Below, piece by piece: positions 6,015 to 14,736 of a DNA stretch of 19,523 bases. Each line of letters begins with the position of its first letter. The stretch's first letter is position 1. The DNA is from an uncultured Eubacterium sp. (GTDB lineage: Bacteria; Bacillota; Clostridia; Lachnospirales; Lachnospiraceae). The translations under genes and the position numbers were made by a program. The DNA is taken from the NCBI GenBank assembly GCA_905236295.1, contig CAJOQF010000214.1:1-19523 (forward strand). The letters are read 5' to 3'. The notes beneath the pieces were generated by a model that was not told where the DNA came from, made no database searches, and saw nothing but the letters and a program-made list of their open reading frames with translations.

Positions 6015-8261
6015 TTATCTGTAAATGTAATCTCCTGCCTGATATCTTGGCGGAATTACCGGAATCTGGATGAATGACTCATACTGTCCTCCGGTGTAAA
6101 TAATCTGATTTCCATGGTTATCTGTATCCCATGCAAGCGGCTCGAACCATCCCTCGCGGATGTAACGTCCCGCGATCTGTACTCTGAGTCTCTCTCCCTT
6201 GTGATATACGCGGGCTGTCGGAACGATCTCGATGTCTACAGGCACGATCTCGCCCGGCTCTACATAGAGATCTCTCTTGTGAGCCATAACCGGTGTTACC
6301 ATTGTGTCGCCAACCTTGAAAGACTCTTCCTCGGAAATCTCTCTTCTAGAGATACGGCACTTGCCCCATGCGCCCGGATGTGGCTCATTTAAGGTGTACC
6401 ATGGTATCCATTTTCCATCAGCATCAGCTTTCTGGATGTTTACGAACATATCCATGTTGTTGTAGCTCTCTGCAGCAACATAGAGGTGGAGATACATATA
6501 TCCTGTGATCTCGATATCTTCATCAAATACGATATCGAACTCAGCCTCTCCTGTATTTCCGTCATATTTTACAGAAGCCTCGTTCTTAACCGGCTCCCAA
6601 TGCATTGTAAGGTTGTTGTTGTCAGATGCATCGAGATAAAGCTTCTTGTACTCTGTTCTCTTGAGCGGCCACTCATTCTCTGCGCGATGTGACTGATAAT
6701 CGCAATCATAAGCGTCCATGATATCGAGTCTAACTCTCGGAGTCATCTCCCAGCCATTGTGGATGCCCTTAAGATAACGATCATAGAAACGCTTGAGATC
6801 CTCAAGGTTCTCCGGTGTGTATGTATCCGGCCACTCGAAATCACGATGTGCACGGAGCCATTTTCTCTTAGAACGGCATTTTCTGAATGCGTTCATTGAT
6901 CCTCTCAAATGGAAGTGAGAGAAACCTGCTGTCTGATATACGGCACACTTAACCTTAGAGAAGTCCGGTCTCTTGTCCTCCCAGTAAGCATCCATATACG
7001 GATGGAGGATAGCCATATCTACCTGTGAATCAACTCCGCCAGGTCCTGTTACCTGTGCTGAAATAAACTTGTTAAATGAAAGCGCCGGTACACCGCCCTC
7101 GTAGAACGACTCACGATAAAGGTCTGTCGTTGACTCCCAAGGAGCGATACACTCAAGATGCGGCGGCTGCATAGAAGCGATACCCCACTGATGCATAGCA
7201 ACACCGGAGTTACCTGTCATTCCGACTTTTCCGTTACACCACCACTGAGAAGCAAGCCACTCAACGAAATCATATCCGTCTTCGCGGTCCTGATGTGTGA
7301 ACATATGAACATTGCCCTCAGAATGTCCTGCTCCACGTACATCAACATTGGCTACTGCGTAACCCTGATAGCACCAATAGAGCGGATCTGAAGACTCAAA
7401 CTTTGCGAGACGGCTAACTGTCTGTGGCGGAACACCCATGATCTGCCACTCACTCATACCATCTCCGGGTCTCTTTCCGAACCAAGACCATGAAACGATT
7501 GCCGGATACTCTTTTGAAGTATCTGCCGGACGGAAGATATCACAGTAGATTGTGCATCCGTCTCTCATGACAACCGGTACGTCCTGATCGCACATTACTC
7601 CCGGAGCTGCCTCGTAAGTTCTCTGGTTAAACGGCGGGCAGAATCCCTGTCCCATACGAGCCATAGGATCGTCTGACTCCGCAAGATCTACGGACGGATC
7701 AACCGAGGTAGGCTTTCTTGCAACCATGTAGATAGCCTCAATCTCTTCGCCCTGGAAAGTTTCTTTTATAGCAAAACGCTTGCGCGCATTAATCTCATCG
7801 TCATGATCTGATTTTGCAACTGTATCCGGCTGCTCTGGCGGGTCGATATAGTATGCGCCCTCCGGAAGCTCTGAAGTAGAGCCCTGTCCCGGTGCCTTCT
7901 GTGCCGGTGCTGCCTGTGCAGGAGCTGCAGCTTTCTCTGCCGGTGCTGCCTCAGCAGTCGGTGCTGCGCCGCCTGATACTGAAGCTGTGGAAGCATCTGC
8001 CTCGTCATAGCTTTCATCCAGGCACTCTTCAACTACGAATTTTGTTGCCTCAAAGAATGTTGCCTGTCTTCTGAACTCCATAAACGGAATCTCTGTGTCA
8101 AACTCATCCTCGAGGAAGGTTGTGATCTGTGTGATCTGTGTTGACTTTGCGCCGAGATCGTCGGTGAAATTTGTGCTTCCGCTTAATGCAGATGCATCTT
8201 TACCGAATACGCCTGCTGAGCGCTCGATCAACTTTTCAAGAACTTCTTTACTTATACCCAT
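6015..8261 (-). CDS. Acyl-carrier-like domain fused to CocE/NonD (S15-type) alpha/beta-hydrolase
   Basis: A 748-residue cytoplasmic protein (no signal peptide). Residues 1-85 look like an acyl carrier protein: DDLGAKS at 34-40 matches the DLGADS phosphopantetheine site, with Ser40 kept and Lys39 in place of Asp, followed by an acidic ACP-like helix (FLEDEFDTEIPFMEF). Residues about 86-135 are an Ala/Pro/Gln-rich flexible linker typical of swinging-arm domains. From about 160 on comes a CocE/NonD hydrolase: DVRGAGHSEG (307-316), nucleophile Ser352 in GMTGNSGVAMHQWG, the PPHLECIAPWES segment, a candidate catalytic His in WLRAHRDFEW, and a C-terminal beta-sandwich region like PepX_C. Relatives hydrolyse esters or amides. 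The fusion suggests either hydrolysis or transfer of an acyl group carried on Ser40-phosphopantetheine, or self-tethering of the product. ATG 8261 follows AAAGAAAGGA. Domain calls are firm; substrate unknown. Confidence 0.85.
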   Translation of the reverse strand: MGISKEVLEKLIERSAGVFGKDASALSGSTNFTDDLGAKSTQITQITTFLEDEFDTEIPFMEFRRQATFFEATKFVVEECLDESYDEADASTASVSGGAAPTAEAAPAEKAAAPAQAAPAQKAPGQGSTSELPEGAYYIDPPEQPDTVAKSDHDDEINARKRFAIKETFQGEEIEAIYMVARKPTSVDPSVDLAESDDPMARMGQGFCPPFNQRTYEAAPGVMCDQDVPVVMRDGCTIYCDIFRPADTSKEYPAIVSWSWFGKRPGDGMSEWQIMGVPPQTVSRLAKFESSDPLYWCYQGYAVANVDVRGAGHSEGNVHMFTHQDREDGYDFVEWLASQWWCNGKVGMTGNSGVAMHQWGIASMQPPHLECIAPWESTTDLYRESFYEGGVPALSFNKFISAQVTGPGGVDSQVDMAILHPYMDAYWEDKRPDFSKVKCAVYQTAGFSHFHLRGSMNAFRKCRSKRKWLRAHRDFEWPDTYTPENLEDLKRFYDRYLKGIHNGWEMTPRVRLDIMDAYDCDYQSHRAENEWPLKRTEYKKLYLDASDNNNLTMHWEPVKNEASVKYDGNTGEAEFDIVFDEDIEITGYMYLHLYVAAESYNNMDMFVNIQKADADGKWIPWYTLNEPHPGAWGKCRISRREISEEESFKVGDTMVTPVMAHKRDLYVEPGEIVPVDIEIVPTARVYHKGERLRVQIAGRYIREGWFEPLAWDTDNHGNQIIYTGGQYESFIQIPVIPPRYQAGDYIYR

Positions 8262-8310
8262 GATTTTAGTCCTTTCTTTTTTTATTTTTATTTATACGCA
8301 GTGTGGGAGC

Positions 8311-8331
8311 TACGGCGGAAAATCCGCCGTA
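8311..8331. other. Intercistronic hairpin, etfA / hydrolase gap
   Basis: TACGGCGGA (8311-8319) and TCCGCCGTA (8323-8331) form a perfect 9-bp stem with an AAA loop. Weaker flanking complementarity (CGCAG near 8297 with CTGCG at 8342-8346) could extend it. No U-run follows directly on the minus strand, so read-through from etfA into the hydrolase gene is likely. It marks the point where the tightly spaced Had/Fld-like genes give way to loosely spaced ones. Confidence 0.6.
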
Positions 8332-8363
8332 ACCAACCCGTCTGCGTTTTTCGCAGTATTAAA

Positions 8364-9470
8364 TTATTTTGCTGCCTTCTCAGCGTTGATAGCTGCGATC
8401 AACTCCGGTACTACCGCAAAGAGATCGCCTACGATTCCGTAGTCAGCAACCTCAAAGATCGGAGCGTCTGCATTGTCATTTACGGCAATGATAAGCTCTG
8501 AATCCTGCATACCGGCTTTGTGCTGGATAGCACCTGAGATACCGAGAGCAACGTAGATCTTCGGATGAACAGTCTTTCCTGTCTGTCCTACCTGATGATC
8601 AGCTGAAAGCCATCCCTCATCTATGGCAACACGTGAGCCGCCGAGTACGCCGCCACCGAAAGCTTCGATAAGCTGCTCTGCAAGCTCGATACCCTTCTTT
8701 GTATCTTTGCTGATACCGTTTCCTACTGAAACAATGATCTCTGCACCTACAAGGTCAACGATCTTTCTTGTCTCTTTAACGATATCTACAACCTTTGTTC
8801 TAAGGTCTGAAGACTCAAGTTTAACTTCATACTTCTCGATCTCGCATGCATCAGCCTTTGCCTGATCGAAAGCTGCCTTCTTCATAACACCCGGACGTAC
8901 TGTACTCATGCACGGTCTGAATCTCGGGCAGATGATCGTAGCCATAAGGTGTCCGCCGAATGCAGGACGTGTCATCTTGAGGTTTACATCGCTCTCATCG
9001 AACTTTGTATTATCAACATCAACTGTAGAAGCCTCGCGAAGGAAGTTCTTATATGTCTCCATGTCGATATCAAGATGTGTACAGTCAGCTGTAAGACCTG
9101 TGTGAAGTCTGGCTGCACAACGCGGACCGAGGTCACGACCGATATTTGTAGCACCGATCAAAAATACCTCCGGCTTCTTCTCCATAACTACATCAGCGAT
9201 AACCTTTGTGTATGCGTCTGTTGTGTATGTCTTGAGCGCAGGATCATCACAAACGATAACCTTGTCTGCGCCGTATCCGCCGAGCTCTTTAGCGATTCCT
9301 TCTACATTGTCTCCGAGAAGAAGTCCAACAAGCTTTGAACCTCTCTGGTCAGCAAGTTTTCTACCCTCGCTGATAAGCTCGAAATCTGTATTCATGAGCT
9401 TGCCTTCACGCTGCTCGCAGAATACCCATATATCCTTAAATTCTTCTATTTTTGAACTATCGTAAGCCAC
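8364..9470 (-). CDS. etfA: Electron transfer flavoprotein alpha subunit
   Basis: Partner of EtfB in carrying electrons to the acyl-CoA dehydrogenase encoded upstream. The 368-residue product has the alpha-subunit C-terminal FAD domain: GGSRVAIDEGWL, then the signature VGQTGKTVHPKIYVALGISG and the terminal DAPIFEVADYGIVGDLF block. There is no N-terminal ferredoxin extension, unlike some clostridial EtfA proteins. The start is GTG (9468-9470) with AGGAGGTG seven bases upstream; no better ATG is nearby. It follows etfB by 12 nt and belongs to the same operon. Clostridial Etf in this gene arrangement can bifurcate electrons from NADH to ferredoxin and enoyl-CoA; that is inference here. Confidence 0.95.
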   Translation of the reverse strand: MAYDSSKIEEFKDIWVFCEQREGKLMNTDFELISEGRKLADQRGSKLVGLLLGDNVEGIAKELGGYGADKVIVCDDPALKTYTTDAYTKVIADVVMEKKPEVFLIGATNIGRDLGPRCAARLHTGLTADCTHLDIDMETYKNFLREASTVDVDNTKFDESDVNLKMTRPAFGGHLMATIICPRFRPCMSTVRPGVMKKAAFDQAKADACEIEKYEVKLESSDLRTKVVDIVKETRKIVDLVGAEIIVSVGNGISKDTKKGIELAEQLIEAFGGGVLGGSRVAIDEGWLSADHQVGQTGKTVHPKIYVALGISGAIQHKAGMQDSELIIAVNDNADAPIFEVADYGIVGDLFAVVPELIAAINAEKAAK

Positions 9471-9482
9471 TTTCTACACCTC

Positions 9483-10286
9483 CTATATAACATGTTTCTT
9501 AGCAAGCTTAGCCGCAAGTGATCCGGCTGCTTCCTTTGCTGAGCCTTCTATCATCTCTACCTGACCCTTCTGAGGCGGTGTGAATGATTTGAAGATGTTT
9601 GTCGGTGAACCCTTAAGTCCGATCGTATCAGGATCGATAAGCGGCTCATCCTTAAGTGTCTCATAGTCATAAACCTCGATCGGCTTGTCGAAGCAATCGA
9701 TGATTCCACGAACTGTCATGTATCTAGGCTCATTGAGCTCTTTTACACATGTTACGAGGCAAGGTCTCTGTGCCTCAACAACAAAGTATCCATCCTCAAG
9801 GAGACGGTTTACAACGAGCTTGTCGTTCTCTACCTTGATCTCTCCTTCGTATGTAACCTGTGGAAGATTGAGTTTTTCAGCGATCTGCGGACCAACCTGA
9901 GCGGTATCTCCGTCGATAGCCTGTCTTCCGCAGAAGATGATGTCATCTTTGCCGATGCCTGCATGCTGAAGAGCACCTGCTATAATCTGTGATGTAGCAT
10001 AAGTATCAGATCCACCGAACTCTCTTCCTGAGATGAGGATTCCGTCATCTGCTCCCATAGCGATAAGCTCCTGAAGCATTGACTTTGCCGGCGGCGGTCC
10101 CATTGTTACTACTGTAACTCTGGCATCCTTATTAGCGTCCTTTAACTGTAATGCAGCCTCAACCGCATTCATATCATCCGGATTTACGATAGTTGCCATT
10201 GATGCACGATCAAGTGTACCGTTCTCATTTACTGCAACCTTTCCTGATGTATCCGGAACCTGTTTTACACATACGAAAATTCTCAT
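9483..10286 (-). CDS. etfB: Electron transfer flavoprotein beta subunit
   Basis: A 267-residue EtfB. It begins MRIFVCVKQVPDT, the usual N-terminus, and carries TMGPPPAKS (61-69), GGSDTYATS (91-99) and the signature RQAIDGDTAQVGPQIAE (121-137), followed by NEPRYMTVRGI. The GDT-containing signature and the conserved TMGPP region are where a second FAD would sit in electron-bifurcating Etf proteins, so bifurcation is possible but not proved by inspection. It accepts electrons from NADH or passes them to the acyl-CoA dehydrogenase. A ribosome binding site AAGGAG lies upstream of ATG 10286. It is 31 nt from the dehydrogenase gene and 12 nt from etfA. Confidence 0.95.
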   Translation of the reverse strand: MRIFVCVKQVPDTSGKVAVNENGTLDRASMATIVNPDDMNAVEAALQLKDANKDARVTVVTMGPPPAKSMLQELIAMGADDGILISGREFGGSDTYATSQIIAGALQHAGIGKDDIIFCGRQAIDGDTAQVGPQIAEKLNLPQVTYEGEIKVENDKLVVNRLLEDGYFVVEAQRPCLVTCVKELNEPRYMTVRGIIDCFDKPIEVYDYETLKDEPLIDPDTIGLKGSPTNIFKSFTPPQKGQVEMIEGSAKEAAGSLAAKLAKKHVI

Positions 10287-10317
10287 TGTGAATTTACACT
10301 CCTTCCTGACTTTTGAA

Positions 10318-11460
10318 TTAGTGGAGCAATGCTCCGGAAATTACCATCTGCTGTACCTGGCTTGATCCCTCGTAGATGCTCATGATTCTGGCATCACGGA
10401 AGAGTCTCTCAACCTTGTAATCCTTGATGTATCCATAACCACCAAAGATCTGAACTGCCTTAGAGGCAACACGGTTAACCATCTCAGAAGCATAGTACTT
10501 AGCCATTGAGCAGCTAATATGTACATCTTTGTCGCCTCTGTCCATAGCCATTGCAGTGGTGTAGAGGAGTGTTCTTGCAGCCTCAACCTCTGTAGCCATA
10601 TCAGCTATCATGAATGAGATTGCCTGATTCTTGCAGATCGGTCTGCCAAACTGCTTTCTCTCTTTAGAGTAACGGATAGCTTCCTCAAGTGCTCCCTGAG
10701 CAAGTCCTACTGCCTGAGCAGCAACACCAACTCTACCACCGTTAAGAGTCTTTAACGCTGTCTGGAATCCCTTGTGAAGAGGTCCGAGAAGCATGTTCTT
10801 CGGTACTCTTACATTGTCAAGGCTGACATCACTTGTAGGATATCCGTTGATACCCATCTTCATCTCCGGCTTACCTGTTGATACTCCCGGAAGGTTCATG
10901 TCAACGATAAACATTGAGATACCCTTGCTTCCCTTCTGGGTGTGATCTGTTCTTGCGTATACTACGCAGTAATCTGCGAACGGTGCACCGGAAATGAAGC
11001 ACTTACGTCCGTTGAGTACGAAGTAATCTCCGTCCTCGTCTGCTCTTGTGAGTGTACCGCCGGCATCTGAACCTGCGCCCGGCTCTGTAAGAGCGAACAT
11101 CATGTGCTTCTTACCGGCTGCGATATCCGGGAGAAGCATCTTCTTCTGCTCCTCTGTACCGCAGTAAAGAAGCGGGCCTGCACCGAGTGAGTTCGGTGTG
11201 TTTGCATATATAGCGCCAACCGGCATAACGCGAGCGAACTCCTCGTTCATAAGAGCATAAGCGAGTGTATCGCTGCCCTGTCCGCCGTACTCCTGCGGAA
11301 TCTTGATACCGGTAAAGCCGTATTTTGCCATCTTAGCAAAAAGTTCTTCGTCGAATGCACCCTCGCGATCCATCTTTTCCTGAATCTCGGTCGTGAATTC
11401 TGTCTCCGCGAAATTGCGGAAATTCTTTCTCATCAGTTCATACTTTTCTGAAAGAACCAT
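10318..11460 (-). CDS. Acyl-CoA dehydrogenase (enoyl-CoA reductase role)
   Basis: A 380-residue member of the short/branched-chain acyl-CoA dehydrogenase family. The FAD-contact segment FALTEPGAGSDA is at 122-133, and the catalytic base is Glu364 in the IYEGSSQVQ motif. The C-terminal segment QIFGGYGYIKDYKVERLFRDARI is also typical. In hadAIBC-acdB and fldAIBC-acdA clusters the equivalent enzyme works with EtfBA to reduce the 2-enoyl-CoA formed by the dehydratase to the saturated acyl-CoA; the same gene order here suggests the same direction. It starts 18 nt after the second dehydratase subunit, with a GGAGG site. The enoyl substrate (aliphatic branched or aryl) cannot be assigned from sequence. 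Confidence 0.93.
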   Translation of the reverse strand: MVLSEKYELMRKNFRNFAETEFTTEIQEKMDREGAFDEELFAKMAKYGFTGIKIPQEYGGQGSDTLAYALMNEEFARVMPVGAIYANTPNSLGAGPLLYCGTEEQKKMLLPDIAAGKKHMMFALTEPGAGSDAGGTLTRADEDGDYFVLNGRKCFISGAPFADYCVVYARTDHTQKGSKGISMFIVDMNLPGVSTGKPEMKMGINGYPTSDVSLDNVRVPKNMLLGPLHKGFQTALKTLNGGRVGVAAQAVGLAQGALEEAIRYSKERKQFGRPICKNQAISFMIADMATEVEAARTLLYTTAMAMDRGDKDVHISCSMAKYYASEMVNRVASKAVQIFGGYGYIKDYKVERLFRDARIMSIYEGSSQVQQMVISGALLH

Positions 11461-11478
11461 TTCTGTCCTCCTTCTTGT

Positions 11479-12597
11479 TTACAATAAATCTTTAAATGTT
11501 TCTACCGCTGTTCTGCACTGTGCATAATCTGTCATCTGTCTGTCAACCTCGATGTTTAAGCAGGGGATACCTGCCGCATCGGCCGCTTTTTTGATAAGCG
11601 GATAATCAAACTCCTCCGGATCACAGAATTTTGTCATTACTACGACGATGCCGGCTGCTTTATGAGCCTTTGCCTCGTCAATGATCATTTCAATTCTGTG
11701 TTTTGTCTCATCATAGAGAAGTGTATCGTCATCCATGTTACAGAATTTTGCAACAAGTCTATCCATCGGTGTGCCTGCGTCCGGTGAGTCAGATTTGTAC
11801 TGTCTGCTCTCGGCACAGACATCATCACATACTATCTGCAAGCCGTTGTCATCAAACACATCGAGAAGTCCCTTTGCATCGGCAAGGATACCCGATGTCA
11901 TGATGCGAATCTTTGCAGTGCCCGGCTCTGAAGCCTTGAGCGTTTCGATAAGCTCTTTTACAAGCTCCGTGTGATCTTCTTTGAGCATAAAGGTCGCACT
12001 CTTGAAGATGTCGCTTCTCTGGTGGTTGTTAACCTCCGGATGATCGGCGAGTACTTCCGCCACCTCACGCATCACCTTGTTGTGCTCATTGTATATTGCA
12101 ATTGAGTCTGCAAGCTTGTTCTCATCGAAACTTAAGCCTGTCGCCTCCGATACATCCTTTATAACTCTCTCATATCCTGCTCTTGTGAAGTCATGACCGA
12201 AGTCCGGCTTTCTGTTCTGCGGATATGTCATAGGGACAAATTTGATGTCCGGCACTGAAACCTTCCAATTCTGTCCGATAACCTTAAGGCTGTCGCACAA
12301 GCTCGGGATGACTATAGCACTGGCGCCATCATAGGCTCCTCTAAGTCCAAGCTCGTGTATACTCTGCAGTACGCTGCAGATAAATGCCGGAAAATACTTC
12401 TTCGCTTCGGAGATCGGGAAGTCGCCTCCCCATACACCAAACGGAACGGCGCCCATTGAATGTATGATCTCCTCAGGTGTGTAGTATGTTACGAGAACAA
12501 TTTTCTTGCCCTCTTTTAAGTATTTTTCTTTCTGTGCCTTCGGATTTGATGCAACCTCATGAAAGCACTCTAATAATTCGTTTAAACTCTTACTCAT
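11479..12597 (-). CDS. (R)-2-hydroxyacyl-CoA dehydratase, small subunit (HadC/FldC-like)
   Basis: A 372-residue protein of the HgdB/FldC/HadC family, which with its partner removes water from a 2-hydroxyacyl-CoA by a ketyl-radical mechanism in the cytoplasm. Candidate 4Fe-4S ligands are Cys74 (FICSVLQ), Cys101 (PSLCDSLK) and Cys325 (TKFCDPEEFDYP), the three-Cys pattern of this family. The length matches HadC/FldC (about 375). Its ATG overlaps the TGA of the larger subunit gene (ATGA at 12594-12597), and its GGAGG site lies inside that gene, which fits translational coupling and 1:1 assembly. Confidence 0.92.
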   Translation of the reverse strand: MSKSLNELLECFHEVASNPKAQKEKYLKEGKKIVLVTYYTPEEIIHSMGAVPFGVWGGDFPISEAKKYFPAFICSVLQSIHELGLRGAYDGASAIVIPSLCDSLKVIGQNWKVSVPDIKFVPMTYPQNRKPDFGHDFTRAGYERVIKDVSEATGLSFDENKLADSIAIYNEHNKVMREVAEVLADHPEVNNHQRSDIFKSATFMLKEDHTELVKELIETLKASEPGTAKIRIMTSGILADAKGLLDVFDDNGLQIVCDDVCAESRQYKSDSPDAGTPMDRLVAKFCNMDDDTLLYDETKHRIEMIIDEAKAHKAAGIVVVMTKFCDPEEFDYPLIKKAADAAGIPCLNIEVDRQMTDYAQCRTAVETFKDLL

Positions 12598-13823
12598 GCT
12601 TTATTCGCCTCCATGATCTCTGTTAATCCCTGTACACGTGTGTCATACTGCGCCTCTGAGAAGTTTCTCGGATCTGCCTGATCTCCGTCGAACGAAGTAA
12701 CAGGTATATTGCATTCCTCTCCGATCTGTCTGCTCATCTCATACATGAATCCACTCCAAAGCTTGCAGCTTCTGTTGGTGTGTACAAGAAGACCTTCAAC
12801 GCTGTTGTCCTTGGCAAGTTTCACACGCTTGTCTCTGGCGTGCTCAAGGTTTATAGCGTTCGGTACGTTGCAGTATGCTTTGCACATGCCATCGAAATCA
12901 TCATAGATAAAACCGAAAGCGTCTGCATAAATAGTAGTTACCATGTTGATGTTTCTGTCCTTGAGACCGGTTGATGTTGCGCGAAGGTATGGCCAGCAGG
13001 CTATTCCCTCGAACATAATTCTGTACTTTTCCTCTACGCGGTAAGTACTCTTACCCTGCTCATGATTTTCAACATACTCTTTATATAGAAGCTCCATTGC
13101 CTCAGCAGCTTCTTTTTTACCTCTGGCTGTGACCATAACGGCCATATGATTAAGCAAATCAAAACCGTTAAACGGTGACGGGGTGTAACGAGCCATCGCT
13201 GTAGCCTTGAGCCAGGCTCTTGATGATCTGCCCGAGTACTCCATTACCTCTTTGTATTTTTCATCAGACCATTTATTTCCGGTGATCTTTTCGAGTTTGT
13301 GGATTGCATCCCAGAACTGCGCTCTGACATATGCAAGCTCTGCGTCCGAAACCTCATAATCCGGGTTAAACGGAATATCTATCATGATCATCGGAATGTC
13401 GAGCTCTCTTGCGAGGTTCTCATACCATTTGATCATGCAGTTGCAGATGTTGTTGCAGCAAAGCACGTAATCCGGCTGTGGCATCTCCTGCTCAGGAGCT
13501 TCTTTAATCTTTGCGTAAGCGAGCGAGATTCTTGCATATGCGCAGATATCAACTGAATATCCGTCTGCCTCACTAACTTCGCACATGCGCTGTCCGCCGC
13601 CTCTTGCTGCGATTCCTGCTGCCTGATTCTCAGGATAAACAACATTGAGTCCCAAGGTCTCCGGAATCTCCACCGGAAAATTACTTGAGATCCATCCTAC
13701 AAGCTCTCCTCTTGCTTTCGCAGCAATTGCATCATCATATGCTGCTTTAGCAATAGCATTTAATTTATATTTTGCTGAGTTGGGATCCGGCGGAGTCCGT
13801 TTCTTCTTTACTTCTTCTGCCAT
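12594..13823 (-). CDS. (R)-2-hydroxyacyl-CoA dehydratase, large subunit (HadB/FldB-like)
   Basis: A 409-residue protein of the HgdA/FldB/HadB family, the substrate-binding dehydratase subunit. Cysteines consistent with cluster binding are Cys94 (VDICAYARIS), a Cys-rich patch at 122/123/127/129 (CCNNICNC) and Cys353 (NRSCKLW). The C-terminal stretch with FDGDQADPRNFSEAQ is characteristic of the family. The length fits HadB (about 408). ATG 13823 has AAGGAGGGG upstream. A 117-nt gap separates it from the activator gene, the widest gap within this module, and holds no clear gene or terminator. Benzoyl-CoA reductase subunits are distant relatives, but the CoA-transferase/activator/Acd/Etf context favours a 2-hydroxyacyl-CoA dehydratase. 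Confidence 0.92.
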   Translation of the reverse strand: MAEEVKKKRTPPDPNSAKYKLNAIAKAAYDDAIAAKARGELVGWISSNFPVEIPETLGLNVVYPENQAAGIAARGGGQRMCEVSEADGYSVDICAYARISLAYAKIKEAPEQEMPQPDYVLCCNNICNCMIKWYENLARELDIPMIMIDIPFNPDYEVSDAELAYVRAQFWDAIHKLEKITGNKWSDEKYKEVMEYSGRSSRAWLKATAMARYTPSPFNGFDLLNHMAVMVTARGKKEAAEAMELLYKEYVENHEQGKSTYRVEEKYRIMFEGIACWPYLRATSTGLKDRNINMVTTIYADAFGFIYDDFDGMCKAYCNVPNAINLEHARDKRVKLAKDNSVEGLLVHTNRSCKLWSGFMYEMSRQIGEECNIPVTSFDGDQADPRNFSEAQYDTRVQGLTEIMEANKA

Positions 13824-13940
13824 AATTATTCCCCTCCTTATATTTTAGTAATATATATTCGCATCATTACTACCTTAATGACATATGATCTGCGCACATC
13901 CGAGCAGTGCACCCATTTGCTCTGCCACAATTAAACGCCG

Positions 13941-14714
13941 TCATTTTAATTTGTCATATCCGTAGCAAGCTGCGCCTATAGCACCGAAAAGCTGTGATTT
14001 TTCTGAAAATTTTATTTCACAACCAAGATTTTTTTCAAGAGCGGAACGCACGCCTTCATTTTGGGCTACGCCTCCACTCATGCATACACTTGGAACAATC
14101 GGTATTCTCTTTACAAGCGATGCGGTCCTTGAAGCAACCGAATCGCAGATACCCGCGATAATGTCCGGAAGGGGAGTTCCGTTTGCAAGCTGACTGATAA
14201 CCTCGCTCTCCGCAAACACCGTACAGGTGCTCGAAATCTGTGCCGGCGCAGTAGCCTGCTTATATATAGAAGAAATATCCGCTATATCTATCTGTAGTAC
14301 GTTCGCCATAACATCCAGAAACCTTCCGGTTCCGGCTGCACACTTATCGTTCATAAGGAACTCTTTCATCCTGCCCTCGTCATTAAGAGAAATGACCTTG
14401 GCGTCCTGACCTCCTATATCGATTATGGTGTGCACATCATCAAAAAAAAACTTTGTGCCGAACGCATGGCAGGTAAGTTCGCTGACATTATAATCAGCAT
14501 CCTCGACTCTGTTTCGTCCGTATCCGGTGGCAACGACCGTATCAATATCGTCAGCGGCTACGCCTGCCTTTTCAATCGCCTCTTTCCTTGCACTCATCGG
14601 GCCGTCTGTTCCGATACCGCCAATATACAGCGCCTCGGAAACAATATCTTTGCCGTCTTTTAACACCACGCACTTGGATGTTGTTGACCCGATGTCTATT
14701 CCTAATGTAAGCAT
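13941..14714 (-). CDS. 2-hydroxyacyl-CoA dehydratase activator ATPase (HadI/FldI/HgdC-like)
   Basis: The homodimeric archerase-type activator that uses ATP to inject one low-potential electron into the dehydratase. The 257-residue product has the ASKHA phosphate loop LGIDIGSTTSK (4-14), TGYGRN near 63, the IDIGGQDAK motif (98-106) and the two Cys that hold the dimer-bridging [4Fe-4S] cluster, Cys125 (NDKCAAGTGRF) and Cys164 (SSTCTVF), plus the second nucleotide motif MSGGVAQNEG. A frame begins 21 codons earlier at 14777, but that would overlap the CoA-transferase gene; ATG 14712-14714 with AAAGGGG upstream gives the family N-terminus. A run of nine A (14442-14450) encodes Phe-Phe-Phe here and is a possible slippage site. 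Confidence 0.93.
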   Translation of the reverse strand: MLTLGIDIGSTTSKCVVLKDGKDIVSEALYIGGIGTDGPMSARKEAIEKAGVAADDIDTVVATGYGRNRVEDADYNVSELTCHAFGTKFFFDDVHTIIDIGGQDAKVISLNDEGRMKEFLMNDKCAAGTGRFLDVMANVLQIDIADISSIYKQATAPAQISSTCTVFAESEVISQLANGTPLPDIIAGICDSVASRTASLVKRIPIVPSVCMSGGVAQNEGVRSALEKNLGCEIKFSEKSQLFGAIGAACYGYDKLK

Positions 14715-14736
14715 AGAATTATACCCCTTTGGAGAA

